64,000 nucleotides of DNA from Segniliparus sp051660745 (GTDB lineage Bacteria; Actinomycetota; Actinomycetes; Mycobacteriales; Mycobacteriaceae): contig NZ_JBOFQF010000019.1 in the NCBI RefSeq assembly GCF_051660745.1, forward strand, positions 26,215 to 90,214, given 5' to 3'. Both the position numbers and the translations under genes were made by a program. This document shows positions 42,101-50,363 of the stretch, piece after piece (the first letter of the stretch is position 1; each line of letters opens with the position of its first letter). A model generated the notes under the pieces. The model was not told the DNA's origin. It saw nothing but the letters and a program-made list of their open reading frames with translations, and made no database searches.

Positions 42101-42409
42101 TTAGTCCTGCTCTTTCGGGCCGGGAATCGCCGCTTGCGGGCCCAGGCCGCCCGCGTCCTTCTCCGCGTCGATGAGGGCGCCCGTGCCCTTGTTCGGCCCT
42201 TCGTCTTGGACCGGGTCCGGGATGTCGTCTTCATCGGTATCCGAGTTGTGCCCGTGGCTGTCGCCGCCGTCCGCGAGCGTCGACATCGGGTGGGACCCGA
42301 TCGCGCCAGCCGTGAAAACGCCGACCGTGAAAGCGCCCAGCCCAAGGACTGCGAGCGCCGCGACAAGACTCTTCAAATCGAACTCCAAACTCACTCTGTG
42401 GCCACGCAT
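42101..42409 (-). CDS. Small exported or membrane-anchored acidic protein
   Basis: About 102 residues. One hydrophobic segment (LVAALAVLGLGAFTVGVFTA) is followed by an acidic, Gly/His-containing tail (GGDSHGHNSDTDEDDIPDP). It looks like an uncleaved signal anchor or signal peptide plus a disordered extracytoplasmic tail. The start is uncertain: ATG 42409, a GTG five codons further in, and an earlier frame start at 42418 are all possible, with no good ribosome site. Unknown function. Confidence 0.5.
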   Translation of the reverse strand: MRGHRVSLEFDLKSLVAALAVLGLGAFTVGVFTAGAIGSHPMSTLADGGDSHGHNSDTDEDDIPDPVQDEGPNKGTGALIDAEKDAGGLGPQAAIPGPKEQD

Positions 42410-42523
42410 GAGAAGCAATCAGCCTTCGCGGACTCGTCGGACGACAGCCGCCCCCACATGGTAGCGCGCGAGCGCGCGCGCAGCCAGTCCCTAGTTATCC
42501 GCCAGTTATACGCCTGCCTGGCG

Positions 42524-43015
42524 TTATACCATCGGATGGCCGCTGGCGGCTTCCGCCGGGACGGGCTGCTGCACGTCCCAATGCTCGACGATCTTCCCGT
42601 CCGCCACGCGGAAGATATCGGCCACGGCGGTCGCGGGCCCCTCCTTCGGCTCGTACAACGCGTGCACCACGACCACATCGCCTTCGGCGATCACACGCTT
42701 GACCGTGACAACCAGGCCGGGCGTGCTCGCGAAATACCCGCCGATGGCTTCGACGAACGCCCGCTTGCCGTCGGCCACCTCGGGATTGTGCTGGGTGTAC
42801 GGGTCGCCGATGTACTGGTCCGCTGCCTGCGCCACATTGCCGCGGACGAACGCGAGCTCGTAGAAATCCGTGACGAGCCTCTTGTTCGCGACCTGCGCGT
42901 CGTCCGTGCTCGCGGCAGGCGCTGGCGCGCTGCGGGACGAGCATCCGGACGAGAGCAGCCCGAGGACGCAGAAGGCGAGGCCCGCGCGGAATGCCGGGCT
43001 GTGCGATGTGGCCAT
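42524..43015 (-). CDS. Lipoprotein with SnoaL-like (NTF2-fold) domain
   Basis: A 163-residue protein. The signal peptide ends in the lipobox LSSGC, so it should be lipid-anchored. The mature part, VTDFYELAFVRGNVAQAADQ through IGDPYTQHNP and DIFRVADGKIVEHWDV, is a clear SnoaL-like fold (predicted SnoaL-like aldol condensation-catalysing enzyme group). It could bind a small ligand at the cell surface. The next gene upstream is a TetR regulator 58 nt away on the same strand. Confidence 0.82.
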   Translation of the reverse strand: MATSHSPAFRAGLAFCVLGLLSSGCSSRSAPAPAASTDDAQVANKRLVTDFYELAFVRGNVAQAADQYIGDPYTQHNPEVADGKRAFVEAIGGYFASTPGLVVTVKRVIAEGDVVVVHALYEPKEGPATAVADIFRVADGKIVEHWDVQQPVPAEAASGHPMV

Positions 43016-43073
43016 CTCGCCATCCTAACGGGCGAGCAGCCGGGAGCGCGTGTCTCCGGCGGCAGGCCCGCCG

Positions 43074-43682
43074 TCAGTCCACAAGCGCGTTGAGGATCCG
43101 CTCGCCGCGCTCGGCCATCTGCTGCGCGGTCTGGTCGGGGTTGCGCAGCCACCAGTTGACCATGGAGGTGACGGTGTTGGTCCAGATGTAGGTGAGCGCG
43201 GAGAGGTCCCGTGGGTCCGGCAGCTTGTGGGCGAACGAGTCCGCCACCCCCACGGCTCCTTGTTGGGTGAGCTGCCGCCGGTAACGCCGGGCCGTCTCCT
43301 CCGCGACGCTGCCCGCAGGCAGGCTGTTGTCGTACAGGACTTTCCAGTCATGCGGCCTCGGCTCGAGCGCGACGAACACCGAGTGCAGGACGTCCGAGGC
43401 GAAGTGCGTCACGGACTCGCCGCGCCTGGCGAGCGCTTGCGCGACGCGGCCGACCAGCTCGTCCCCCGCGCGGGAGACGCAGGCGCAGTAGAGGCCCTCT
43501 TTCGTGTCGAAGTACGCGTGGATCAAGGACTTCGAGACCCCGGCCCGAGCAGCGACGGCCTCCACGCTGGTCGCGGCGTACCCGCACAAACTGAACTCCA
43601 GCACGGCCGCGTCAAGAAGGGCCGCTTCCCGCTCCGCCCGAGGCACTCCTTTGGTGCCCGTCCGCTTCGTCTTCGCGTTCAT
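43074..43682 (-). CDS. TetR-family transcriptional regulator
   Basis: A 202-residue regulator with a basic N terminus and a standard TetR helix-turn-helix (ALLDAAVLEFSLCGYAATSV, then GVSKSLIHAYFDTKEGLYC). The C-terminal ligand domain is of the TetR_C type with YIWTNTVTSMVNWWLRNP. It follows fprB by 105 nt on the same strand, and the palindrome upstream of the AurF gene (46532-46551) is the best candidate target. Confidence 0.88.
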   Translation of the reverse strand: MNAKTKRTGTKGVPRAEREAALLDAAVLEFSLCGYAATSVEAVAARAGVSKSLIHAYFDTKEGLYCACVSRAGDELVGRVAQALARRGESVTHFASDVLHSVFVALEPRPHDWKVLYDNSLPAGSVAEETARRYRRQLTQQGAVGVADSFAHKLPDPRDLSALTYIWTNTVTSMVNWWLRNPDQTAQQMAERGERILNALVD

Positions 43683-43787
43683 GTTCGAGGCAGTCTATCA
43701 GCCATGCGGCGGTCCGAGGACCCGCTCGCGGCGGTGCTCTGCGACAAACACACAGGTCTCACGCCGGAAACAGGCGGCAGCGGACTG

Positions 43788-45428
43788 TCACGCCCGCTTT
43801 GCCGCCGCAGCCGCCGCGAGCATCGCAGGCACCGCTGTGAACTTGTCCCGGACCTTGTTCTTCTCCCGGCCTCTGGCGACCTCTGCCGCATCGACGGCGA
43901 GCCATCCCCGCCGGTCCACGAGGCCGGGACTGCGAATGCGCATGAACTGCTCGAACTGTTCCGGCGTGGACTCAGGGGCGGGCAAGAGGCCTCGGTTGTA
44001 GTCATCGACGAGCGCACGCGCCGTCTCTTGCGAACAGCTCTTGTTCGTGCCGATGAACCCTTTGGGCCCGCGTTTGATCCATCCCGCCACATACGCGCCC
44101 GCGCGAGGGCTTCCGGCTCCGGGCTCCACGACCCTGCCGTTCTCGTTCGGCACGGTCGCGGAGGTTTTGTCGAACGGCAGGTCGCGGACGGGCACGGCCC
44201 GATACCCGATCGAAGAGAGCACCAGTCCGGCGGGAATCACTGTTGTGCCTGCCTGCCCCGCGACTGCGAACTTCATTCCTTCGACCCGGTCCTTGCCGAG
44301 CACTTCGCGGGGGCTGAGCCGGTAGCGGAGCCGGACGAAGCGGCCTGCCGGAGGGGAAGCGGCCGGGAGTCCGGACAACAACGTCAGCTTGTCCCTGGCG
44401 ACGGGGTCGCTCGTGTCCGCGAGGTCTTGCCGGACCATTTCTTGCGACTGCGGGTCGAGCACGACCTCGACAGCAGATGTCAGGCCGATCAGCTCGGGCA
44501 GGGTGAACGCCGACTGAGCGGGTCCGCGCCGACCCGCGACAACGACCTCGCGCACCTCGCTGGCGCGCAAGGCCGCCAACGCGTGCTCAGCTATATCGGT
44601 CTCGGCGAGCGCTTCTGGATCGAGCGCGAGGAGACGGGCGACGTCGAGGGCGACGTTGCCGTTGCCGACGACCACCGCCCGCCCGTGGCCGAGATCCACC
44701 GGCAGGCTGGAGCGGTCCGGGTGCGCGTTGGCCCAGGAGACGAACTCCGTGGCCGTGAGGCTGCCCGGCAGACCGACGCCGGGAATGTCGAGACGGCGGT
44801 CCGCCGACGCCCCGACGGCGTAGATCACCGCGTGGTGGTGCCGCATCAGCTCGGCGTGGGTCACCTGCGAGCCGACTTCCACGTTCAAGTAGAAGTTGAA
44901 GCCCTCCTGCGCGGAGATCTCGTCGAAGAGCCTGACGACGCCTTTGGTCTTCTGATGGTCCGGAGCGACCCCGGCGCGCACAAGGCCGTACGGCGTCGGC
45001 AGACGGTCGAACACGTTCACCTCCACGCCCGCCTGGGTGAGCAGTTCGTCGGCCGCGTACATGGCGGCGGGGCCGGACCCCACGACGGCGACCCGCAACG
45101 GCGCGCCTCGCCCCATCACCTTCGGGGCCGCCTGCATGCGCGCGAGCAACGGGGCGCGCCACTTCCTCGGCTCCTCCCCCGAGTAGTAGGAGGCGTTGAG
45201 TTCGAGGAACACCTGCTGCGTGGGGCCGAGCTTGCTGTCGGGGACGATGGCTTCGGCCGGGCACGCGTCCACGCAAGCACCGCAATCGACGCAGGATTCC
45301 GGGTCGATGCGGAGCATCTCCGCGGTGAGGAAGTCCGGCTCGTCGGGCGTGGGGTGGATGCAGTTGACCGGACACGCGTAGACGCACGAGGCGTCGCTGC
45401 AGCATGACTGGGTGATCACATGGGGCAT
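43788..45428 (-). CDS. fprB: Ferredoxin / ferredoxin-NADP reductase fusion FprB
   Basis: A 546-residue fusion. Residues 1-65 form a two-cluster ferredoxin (CCSDASCVYACPVNC; CVDCGACVDACPAEAI). An adrenodoxin-reductase-type flavoprotein follows with FAD motif VVGSGPAAMYAADEL, TPYGLVRAGVAPDH and NADP motif VVGNGNVALDVARLL. It should move electrons from NADPH to an oxygenase. The ATG lies 16 nt after the stop of the AurF-like diiron gene, the likely electron acceptor. Matches Rv0886; the C terminus ends in an Ala-rich stretch. Confidence 0.95.
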   Translation of the reverse strand: MPHVITQSCCSDASCVYACPVNCIHPTPDEPDFLTAEMLRIDPESCVDCGACVDACPAEAIVPDSKLGPTQQVFLELNASYYSGEEPRKWRAPLLARMQAAPKVMGRGAPLRVAVVGSGPAAMYAADELLTQAGVEVNVFDRLPTPYGLVRAGVAPDHQKTKGVVRLFDEISAQEGFNFYLNVEVGSQVTHAELMRHHHAVIYAVGASADRRLDIPGVGLPGSLTATEFVSWANAHPDRSSLPVDLGHGRAVVVGNGNVALDVARLLALDPEALAETDIAEHALAALRASEVREVVVAGRRGPAQSAFTLPELIGLTSAVEVVLDPQSQEMVRQDLADTSDPVARDKLTLLSGLPAASPPAGRFVRLRYRLSPREVLGKDRVEGMKFAVAGQAGTTVIPAGLVLSSIGYRAVPVRDLPFDKTSATVPNENGRVVEPGAGSPRAGAYVAGWIKRGPKGFIGTNKSCSQETARALVDDYNRGLLPAPESTPEQFEQFMRIRSPGLVDRRGWLAVDAAEVARGREKNKVRDKFTAVPAMLAAAAAAKRA

Positions 45429-45444
45429 GGCGCGACAGCTCTTC

Positions 45445-46467
45445 TCAGCCCGCGTGGGCGGGACTCGCCGCCAGGTGCCGCCGGTGCGGCTCGCTGCGGA
45501 AACGCGCGGGCCTGCCGTCGATGCCGAAGAGCTTCCACAACGTCTTCGCCACCGGATTCATGATGCCCATCTTGTGCGCCAGCGCCCTCGCGTCGGCGAA
45601 CATGTCTTGTTTGATGGCGCTTGACCGCTCGTCGCGCCAGAAGATGTCCTTGCGGACCGACGCGGGGACGTCGAATTTCTTCCAGAAGGCGCGGCCCGGC
45701 ACGACGTTGATGCTCGCGACGAACCACATCAGGAACGGGTAGGCCAGCGACAAGCCGAAACGCGCTCCTCGGCCCATATGGCCCGAGGAGCGCCTCAAGT
45801 ACTCGTGGGCGAAGGAGATGTGCCGGGCCTCCTCCGCGACGTGGATCGCCATCACGTGCTCCAAGATCGGATGGACCGCCACCCCCTCGCGGAGGACAGC
45901 CTTCTGCGCGAAATCGATCGGCTCCTCCCCCGCGAGCACCGCCGCGAAGAACAGCGACGGGGCGAACTGGGCCGCGAGCTGCGCGGCGGCTCCGACGAAG
46001 AACCGCAGCAGTCCGCCAACGCCTGGCACATCGGCGCCGATCCGGTTGACCATCTCCTGGAACATCAGGTTGTGGTTGCACTCCTCCAGCGCCTCGTGCG
46101 TCGAGTAGCGGTATTCGGGCGACCCGTTGGGGAGCGAGACCGCGTACTGGATGATGCCTCGGATCAGGAAGCTCTCGAACTGCATGCCGGTCTTCGCCAT
46201 ATTGGCCTGCCGCCACATGCCGACCTCGATCTGCCGCTCCAGCGGCAGAGCCCGGTACCAGGCCGAGCTAGCGATCGGGTCGGTGTCCGGGAGGACCCAC
46301 CTCGGATCATTCGGGACCACCGCGAAGGCCGGAGAGTCCCAATCGATGTCCTTGTACGGATCGAAGCTCCGGCGCACCGACCCCGCAGACAATGTCGCGA
46401 GCGTCTCGCAGTACTGCTTGTCCGCCTCGGGGTCGTGCTTGGCCAACCATGTCGCCGTGGTGATCAT
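45445..46467 (-). CDS. AurF-type diiron oxygenase (Rv0885 homologue)
   Basis: A 340-residue ferritin-like protein. EALEECNHNLMFQEM and HVAEEARHISFAHEYL carry the E/H ligands of a non-haem diiron centre of the AurF (p-aminobenzoate N-oxygenase) family; HPILEHVMAIH adds further ligands. ATG 46467 has AGGAG 8 nt upstream. It is first in an operon with fprB. The substrate is unknown; N-oxygenation or hydroxylation of an aromatic or lipid compound is what the family does. Confidence 0.85.
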   Translation of the reverse strand: MITTATWLAKHDPEADKQYCETLATLSAGSVRRSFDPYKDIDWDSPAFAVVPNDPRWVLPDTDPIASSAWYRALPLERQIEVGMWRQANMAKTGMQFESFLIRGIIQYAVSLPNGSPEYRYSTHEALEECNHNLMFQEMVNRIGADVPGVGGLLRFFVGAAAQLAAQFAPSLFFAAVLAGEEPIDFAQKAVLREGVAVHPILEHVMAIHVAEEARHISFAHEYLRRSSGHMGRGARFGLSLAYPFLMWFVASINVVPGRAFWKKFDVPASVRKDIFWRDERSSAIKQDMFADARALAHKMGIMNPVAKTLWKLFGIDGRPARFRSEPHRRHLAASPAHAG

Positions 46468-46531
46468 GTCCGCTGCTCCTGTTCGACGCTTCCGCAGAAC
46501 CCGATCAGGTCCCGAGCATCACGGTAATCTA

Positions 46532-46551
46532 AATTGACGTAGGCGTCAATT
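46532..46551. promoter_or_regulatory. Perfect palindromic operator upstream of the AurF-fprB operon
   Basis: AATTGACG-TAGG-CGTCAATT, 8-bp perfect arms and a 4-nt spacer, in the gap between the leftward AurF-like gene and the rightward membrane protein gene. Size and symmetry fit a TetR dimer. A CATACT just to its right (46552-46557) may be the -10 of the rightward gene. Confidence 0.7.
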
Positions 46552-46568
46552 CATACTAGCGTGGGCGC

Positions 46569-47147
46569 ATGCACACTCGCGCCAAGTTCTTCGGCGGAGC
46601 AGTCGCCGCTCTCACGCTGCTGTTTTTCCTCGGCGACCACTTCGCCCATGTCCGCCATGGAATCCTGCGGTACCACTGGCAGCCCCAGCTCGACGGGCAG
46701 TCGTACTGGGTGTATCTGGTCTTCTTCGCCGCCTCGCTCCTGATCGTTTCCGCCGCATGGCTGTTCCCGGTGCCGTCGGTCCCCGCGCGGCCGCCCTGGC
46801 GCACGCTCATCACGGACTACGCGGTCGTGGCCGCCGGCTACACGGCCTCGGGCTTCTTCGGCAACTCGCACCCCCGTGCGTTCTTCTGGGCCGTCACGGC
46901 CTTGTGGCTCGTCCGCGTGCTCGCGACACGCGACGACCGCCTGCCGGTCGTCGCCGCCTCCGTCCTGCTCGGCGCGCTCGGCTCCTTGGGCGAAGGGCTC
47001 TTCTCCCAGCTCGGCCTGTTCGACTACGCGCACCAAGACGTCGTCCGCGTGCCTCTGTGGCTCGGAGCCCTCTACCTGCATGGCGGCTTCGCCGTTGTCG
47101 ACGTGAGCCGCGTGCGCCGCGCCCTCGGCCAGGAAGCCGGCACCTGA
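46569..47147 (+). CDS. Multi-pass membrane protein of unknown function
   Basis: A 192-residue protein with about five hydrophobic segments (GAVAALTLLFFLGDHFAHV; WVYLVFFAASLLIVSAAWLF; YAVVAAGYTASGFFG; ASVLLGALGSLGEGLFSQLG; WLGALYLHGGFAVVDVSR). Paired acidic and His residues within membranes (GDHFAH, SLGEG, LYLHGG) could bind metal or haem. I do not recognise the family. Shares the divergent, operator-bearing region with the AurF-fprB operon. Confidence 0.65.
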   Translation: MHTRAKFFGGAVAALTLLFFLGDHFAHVRHGILRYHWQPQLDGQSYWVYLVFFAASLLIVSAAWLFPVPSVPARPPWRTLITDYAVVAAGYTASGFFGNSHPRAFFWAVTALWLVRVLATRDDRLPVVAASVLLGALGSLGEGLFSQLGLFDYAHQDVVRVPLWLGALYLHGGFAVVDVSRVRRALGQEAGT

Positions 47148-47304
47148 GTCGTTCAGCGATCACCCCGCAATACCACCCAAATATCTCACTGGAGCCATAG
47201 AGCGCCCACCATGCCCGTCCATGGCATTCGGGCTGGCGCCGGGCGCCATTGCCGCGCTCCAGGCGCATGTGTCTTGCTCGCGGGGGATCTTCTCGCGCTT
47301 GCGG

Positions 47305-47991
47305 TCAGCTTTTGACGAGAACTCGGATTCCGTGCCCCCATTGGGGGGACTCGGAGCGGATCATCGAGAGCAGCGGCTCGATGGGGAACGCCTCGGCGTA
47401 GAGGTAGGCGCCCTGCGCGTCCTCGTCGAGGGCGATGGTGATGCCGACCAGCGTTCCGCCCGCCTCGTACCAGGGCCCGCCGCTGTCGCCTGGAAGCACC
47501 CGAATGTCGCTCACCAGGATGGAGCACTCCGGGCAGACGCCCGAGTAACTCACGTCGACCACCTTGCCGCTCGTCACCACCGTGCGAGCGCCGTACTTGT
47601 GGATCGCGTCGCCCTTCGCCGCGTTGCGCACACCCGAGAAGAACCTGTCAGAGACATACGTGTTCGAGAAGAGGGCGATCAGCGTGTACCCGTACCAGCC
47701 CCCGTTGGCCTGGTCGTCGCGCCGCGAGACCACCTTGCCGATCATCTCGCCACCACTGGTCCGAACGATCTGGTCCACGTATGCGGAGCAGTGCCCCGCC
47801 GTGACGGCAAGGGCGTCGCCCGCATCGTTCTTCGCCAAGAAGCCGAGCGTGCACAGACTGTCCCCAGTGACAATCGTCATCCCCGGCGAAAGCCCCGCCG
47901 ACGCAGACGCCACAGCGGGGTCCAACACGGCCCCCGCCGACACCACCAGCGGTAAAACAGCGCCCAGCGCACGGCGCAACATCGCGTTCAC
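47305..47991 (-). CDS. Secreted trypsin-like (S1) serine protease
   Basis: A 228-residue exported protein. A signal peptide ends near ASASA (residue 32). The mature domain has the catalytic-His motif VTAGHCSA and the catalytic-Ser motif LPGDSGGPWY, plus paired cysteines in GVCPECSIL. The position where S1 proteases carry DxAL reads GYTLIAL, so the third triad residue may be missing or supplied by the nearby RRDD. The GTG at 47991 has TAGCCT 7 nt upstream (leaderless); an ATG follows three codons later. Confidence 0.8.
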   Translation of the reverse strand: MNAMLRRALGAVLPLVVSAGAVLDPAVASASAGLSPGMTIVTGDSLCTLGFLAKNDAGDALAVTAGHCSAYVDQIVRTSGGEMIGKVVSRRDDQANGGWYGYTLIALFSNTYVSDRFFSGVRNAAKGDAIHKYGARTVVTSGKVVDVSYSGVCPECSILVSDIRVLPGDSGGPWYEAGGTLVGITIALDEDAQGAYLYAEAFPIEPLLSMIRSESPQWGHGIRVLVKS

Positions 47992-48131
47992 GCGATCAAG
48001 GCTAGCCTGCCCATTTCTCCAGCCTCCATTCCGCCCGGAATCACCGAAGCACAGGTTCGTCGCACTGCGTGCCCACTGCCTACCGCAGATACCTCTTGAG
48101 AGACTCCCCGCAGGTCAAAGGACTCCGCTGG

Positions 48132-48698
48132 TCACTGCTGGAAGTTGAGGTACGACTTCGACGGGGTCGGCCCGCGTTGCCCCTGGTACTTCGAGGCGAC
48201 TGTGGCGCTGCCGTACGGGTTCGCCGCAGGGCTGGTCAGGCGCAAAAGGCACAGCTGCCCGATGAGCATCCCCGGCCAGAGCGTGATCGGCAGGTTCGCC
48301 ACGTTCGACAGCTCCAGCGTCAGATGCCCGGAGAAGCCGGGGTCCACAAAGCCCGCTGTCGAGTGGGTGAGCAGGCCCAGCCGCCCGAGCGACGATTTCC
48401 CTTCGAGCCTGCCCGCCAGATCGTCCGGCAGGCGCACCACTTCGAGGGTCGATCCGAGCACGAACTCGCCGGGGTGCAGCACGAACGGCTCCCCCTCGGC
48501 GGGCTCCACCGGGCTTGTGAGCTCGTCCTGGCGCTGCGCCGGGTCGATATGCGTGTACCGGGTGTTGTTGAAGACCTGGAACATCCGGTCGAGCCGGACG
48601 TCGATGCTGGACGGTTGGACCCGCTTCGAGTCGAAGGGTTCGATCGAAAGCCTGCCCGCGTCGAGCTCGGCGAGTATGTCACGGTCGGAAAGAAGCAT
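48132..48698 (-). CDS. dcd: dCTP deaminase (dUMP-forming type)
   Basis: A 188-residue trimeric nucleotide enzyme. Motifs include QPSSIDVRLD, GKSSLGRLGLLTHSTAGFVD, PGFSGHLTLELSN and the C-terminal substrate lid SKYQGQRGPTPSKS. The HSTAG-type motif is that of the actinobacterial enzymes, which I recall convert dCTP to dUMP in one step (bifunctional deaminase/dUTPase). It starts 9 nt after the stop of the TAP-like lipoprotein gene on the same strand. Confidence 0.95.
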   Translation of the reverse strand: MLLSDRDILAELDAGRLSIEPFDSKRVQPSSIDVRLDRMFQVFNNTRYTHIDPAQRQDELTSPVEPAEGEPFVLHPGEFVLGSTLEVVRLPDDLAGRLEGKSSLGRLGLLTHSTAGFVDPGFSGHLTLELSNVANLPITLWPGMLIGQLCLLRLTSPAANPYGSATVASKYQGQRGPTPSKSYLNFQQ

Positions 48699-48707
48699 CT
48701 CAATAGC

Positions 48708-50285
48708 CTAGTTGGGCGGATAAACGGTGTCCTTCGGAGGCGCCTTGAGCGAGGTCAAGAACGTCACCAGCGCTTGCGAGGCGGGCCCGGCAGAGGTGAG
48801 CCGGACCGCGTCCGAGCCGTCGTCGACGGCCGCCGAGACCGCCTTCCCGCCCAGCTGGCCCGCCACGGTTCGCGACCAGTCGTAGGGCGAGCGGACGTCG
48901 TCTTTGCCGCCGACCACGAGCACCGGCGACTGCGCCGCGCCGGTCGGCGCGGACTGCGCGGGGCCGGGGAAGCCGAGGCACAGGCCGAGCAGCCGGTTCG
49001 CGTACGGGGAGGAGCCGAAATGCGGGGACGCGGCCGCCGAGGCCTGCGCCGTCTTCTCGACGTCGCCCGGCGCGAGCCTCAGGTCGAGGTCCTCGCACAG
49101 CCGGAAGTCGACCGTCGGATGCTGGACCGGCGCGTTCGCGGCGATCTCGGCCCTCGGGGCGCCGGGGAACGGCTGGTTCGACGCGAGCGCTTTGAGGTAG
49201 CCCGCCAGCGCGGGATAGTCGGCCTTGGCGAGGATCTGCTCGATCTGCCAGTTCAGATACGGCTGGTCGAGGCGCGTGTCCGGGAAGGCCGGGTTCTTCA
49301 GGCCCGCGTCGGAGCCCGCCTTCGCCGCCAGGGAGCTGTACGCGTCCCACGCGTCTTGTTTGCCGAGCGCGCAGCTCTGCTCCCCCGCGCACCACGCCGC
49401 GAAGCGCGCGTACCCGCCCTCGAACGCCCCCGCGAGCTGGGTCGCGAAATCCGAGGCGCCGAGGTTCGCGGGGACCGGGGCGTCGAGCGCGGTCGCGCGG
49501 ACATGGCTCGGATAGGACCGCAGATAGGCCTGTGCGGCGAGCGTGCCGTAGCCGTGGGCGTAGAGGCTGATCTGGTCGGAGCCGAGGGCCTGGCGGAGCT
49601 GCTCCACGTCCTGGGCGGCGGTGACCGCGTCGAAGTGGTCGACCTTGGAGATCTGGACGCACGAGTTGTACACCGCGACGCCCTTGGACCGAGCCGCCGC
49701 GAGCTGCTCGGCGGCGGTGATCGGGGCCCGCAGGACCGGCTCTGCGTCGTCGAGCACGGACTTGTCGCAGAAGGCCTGGGATTTCGCCGTGCCAGGAGAG
49801 ACCGCGAACTTGCCCGCGACGCCGCGCGGATTGAAGCTCACCAGGTCGAAGCTCTTCTCCAAGCCCGCGAGCGTCGGGTCGTCCAGGATCTGGTCCACGC
49901 CGGAGGCGTCCGTCGCGGGCGGGAAGTAGACGAGCGTCCCGATCTTGTTCTGCTGGTCGGTCGCGGCGCGGCGGATGACGGCGATCTCGACGGTCGCGGG
50001 GCCGTTCTTCTGCGACGGGTCGGCGGGGGCCTTGAGCACGGCGCACTGCGCGTCGCCGGGCCGGGCCTCGGGACGAGGCTTGCTGGGATCGTATCGGCAC
50101 AGCCCCCATTGCAGAGCGGCGACCTGCGAAGTCGGGGGCGGGGGCGGCGGCGCGGGCGGGGCGGACTGGCGCGGGCAGCCCGCCAAAGCCGTCACAGCCA
50201 CGACTGCGCCGAGGACTCGGACGGCGGGCTTCGGGCGCGTGCGCAGCGCTTCCCACGATTGCTTCGCCAACCCGAACGCAGCCAT
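48708..50285 (-). CDS. TAP-like alpha/beta-hydrolase lipoprotein lacking the catalytic serine
   Basis: A 525-residue lipoprotein. Lipobox is LAGC, followed by a proline-rich linker. The core is the alpha/beta-hydrolase fold of tripeptidyl aminopeptidases (FDLVSFNPRGV; a TAP-like C-terminal domain with VLVVGGKDDVRSPYDWS). The nucleophile elbow, normally G-x-S-Y-G, reads YAHGYGTLAAQ with Gly at the Ser position, and the C-terminal His position reads DDGSDAVRL. Both triad ends therefore look lost. ATG 50285 (MAAFGLAK) is chosen for GGAGG 6 nt upstream. It is probably a binding or scaffold protein. Confidence 0.82.
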   Translation of the reverse strand: MAAFGLAKQSWEALRTRPKPAVRVLGAVVAVTALAGCPRQSAPPAPPPPPPTSQVAALQWGLCRYDPSKPRPEARPGDAQCAVLKAPADPSQKNGPATVEIAVIRRAATDQQNKIGTLVYFPPATDASGVDQILDDPTLAGLEKSFDLVSFNPRGVAGKFAVSPGTAKSQAFCDKSVLDDAEPVLRAPITAAEQLAAARSKGVAVYNSCVQISKVDHFDAVTAAQDVEQLRQALGSDQISLYAHGYGTLAAQAYLRSYPSHVRATALDAPVPANLGASDFATQLAGAFEGGYARFAAWCAGEQSCALGKQDAWDAYSSLAAKAGSDAGLKNPAFPDTRLDQPYLNWQIEQILAKADYPALAGYLKALASNQPFPGAPRAEIAANAPVQHPTVDFRLCEDLDLRLAPGDVEKTAQASAAASPHFGSSPYANRLLGLCLGFPGPAQSAPTGAAQSPVLVVGGKDDVRSPYDWSRTVAGQLGGKAVSAAVDDGSDAVRLTSAGPASQALVTFLTSLKAPPKDTVYPPN

Positions 50286-50363
50286 GCACATCCTCCGCTT
50301 CCGCGCCTCGGCCTCCTCCGGGCCGAGCACGGGAATGAGCCTAGCAGCTCGGGGCGACGGTCC

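Noticed and set aside
43683..43787. Copy of the AATTGACG operator in front of the TetR gene itself
   Set aside because: No TTGACG-N4-CGTCAA pattern is present in this gap, so autoregulation there is not supported.
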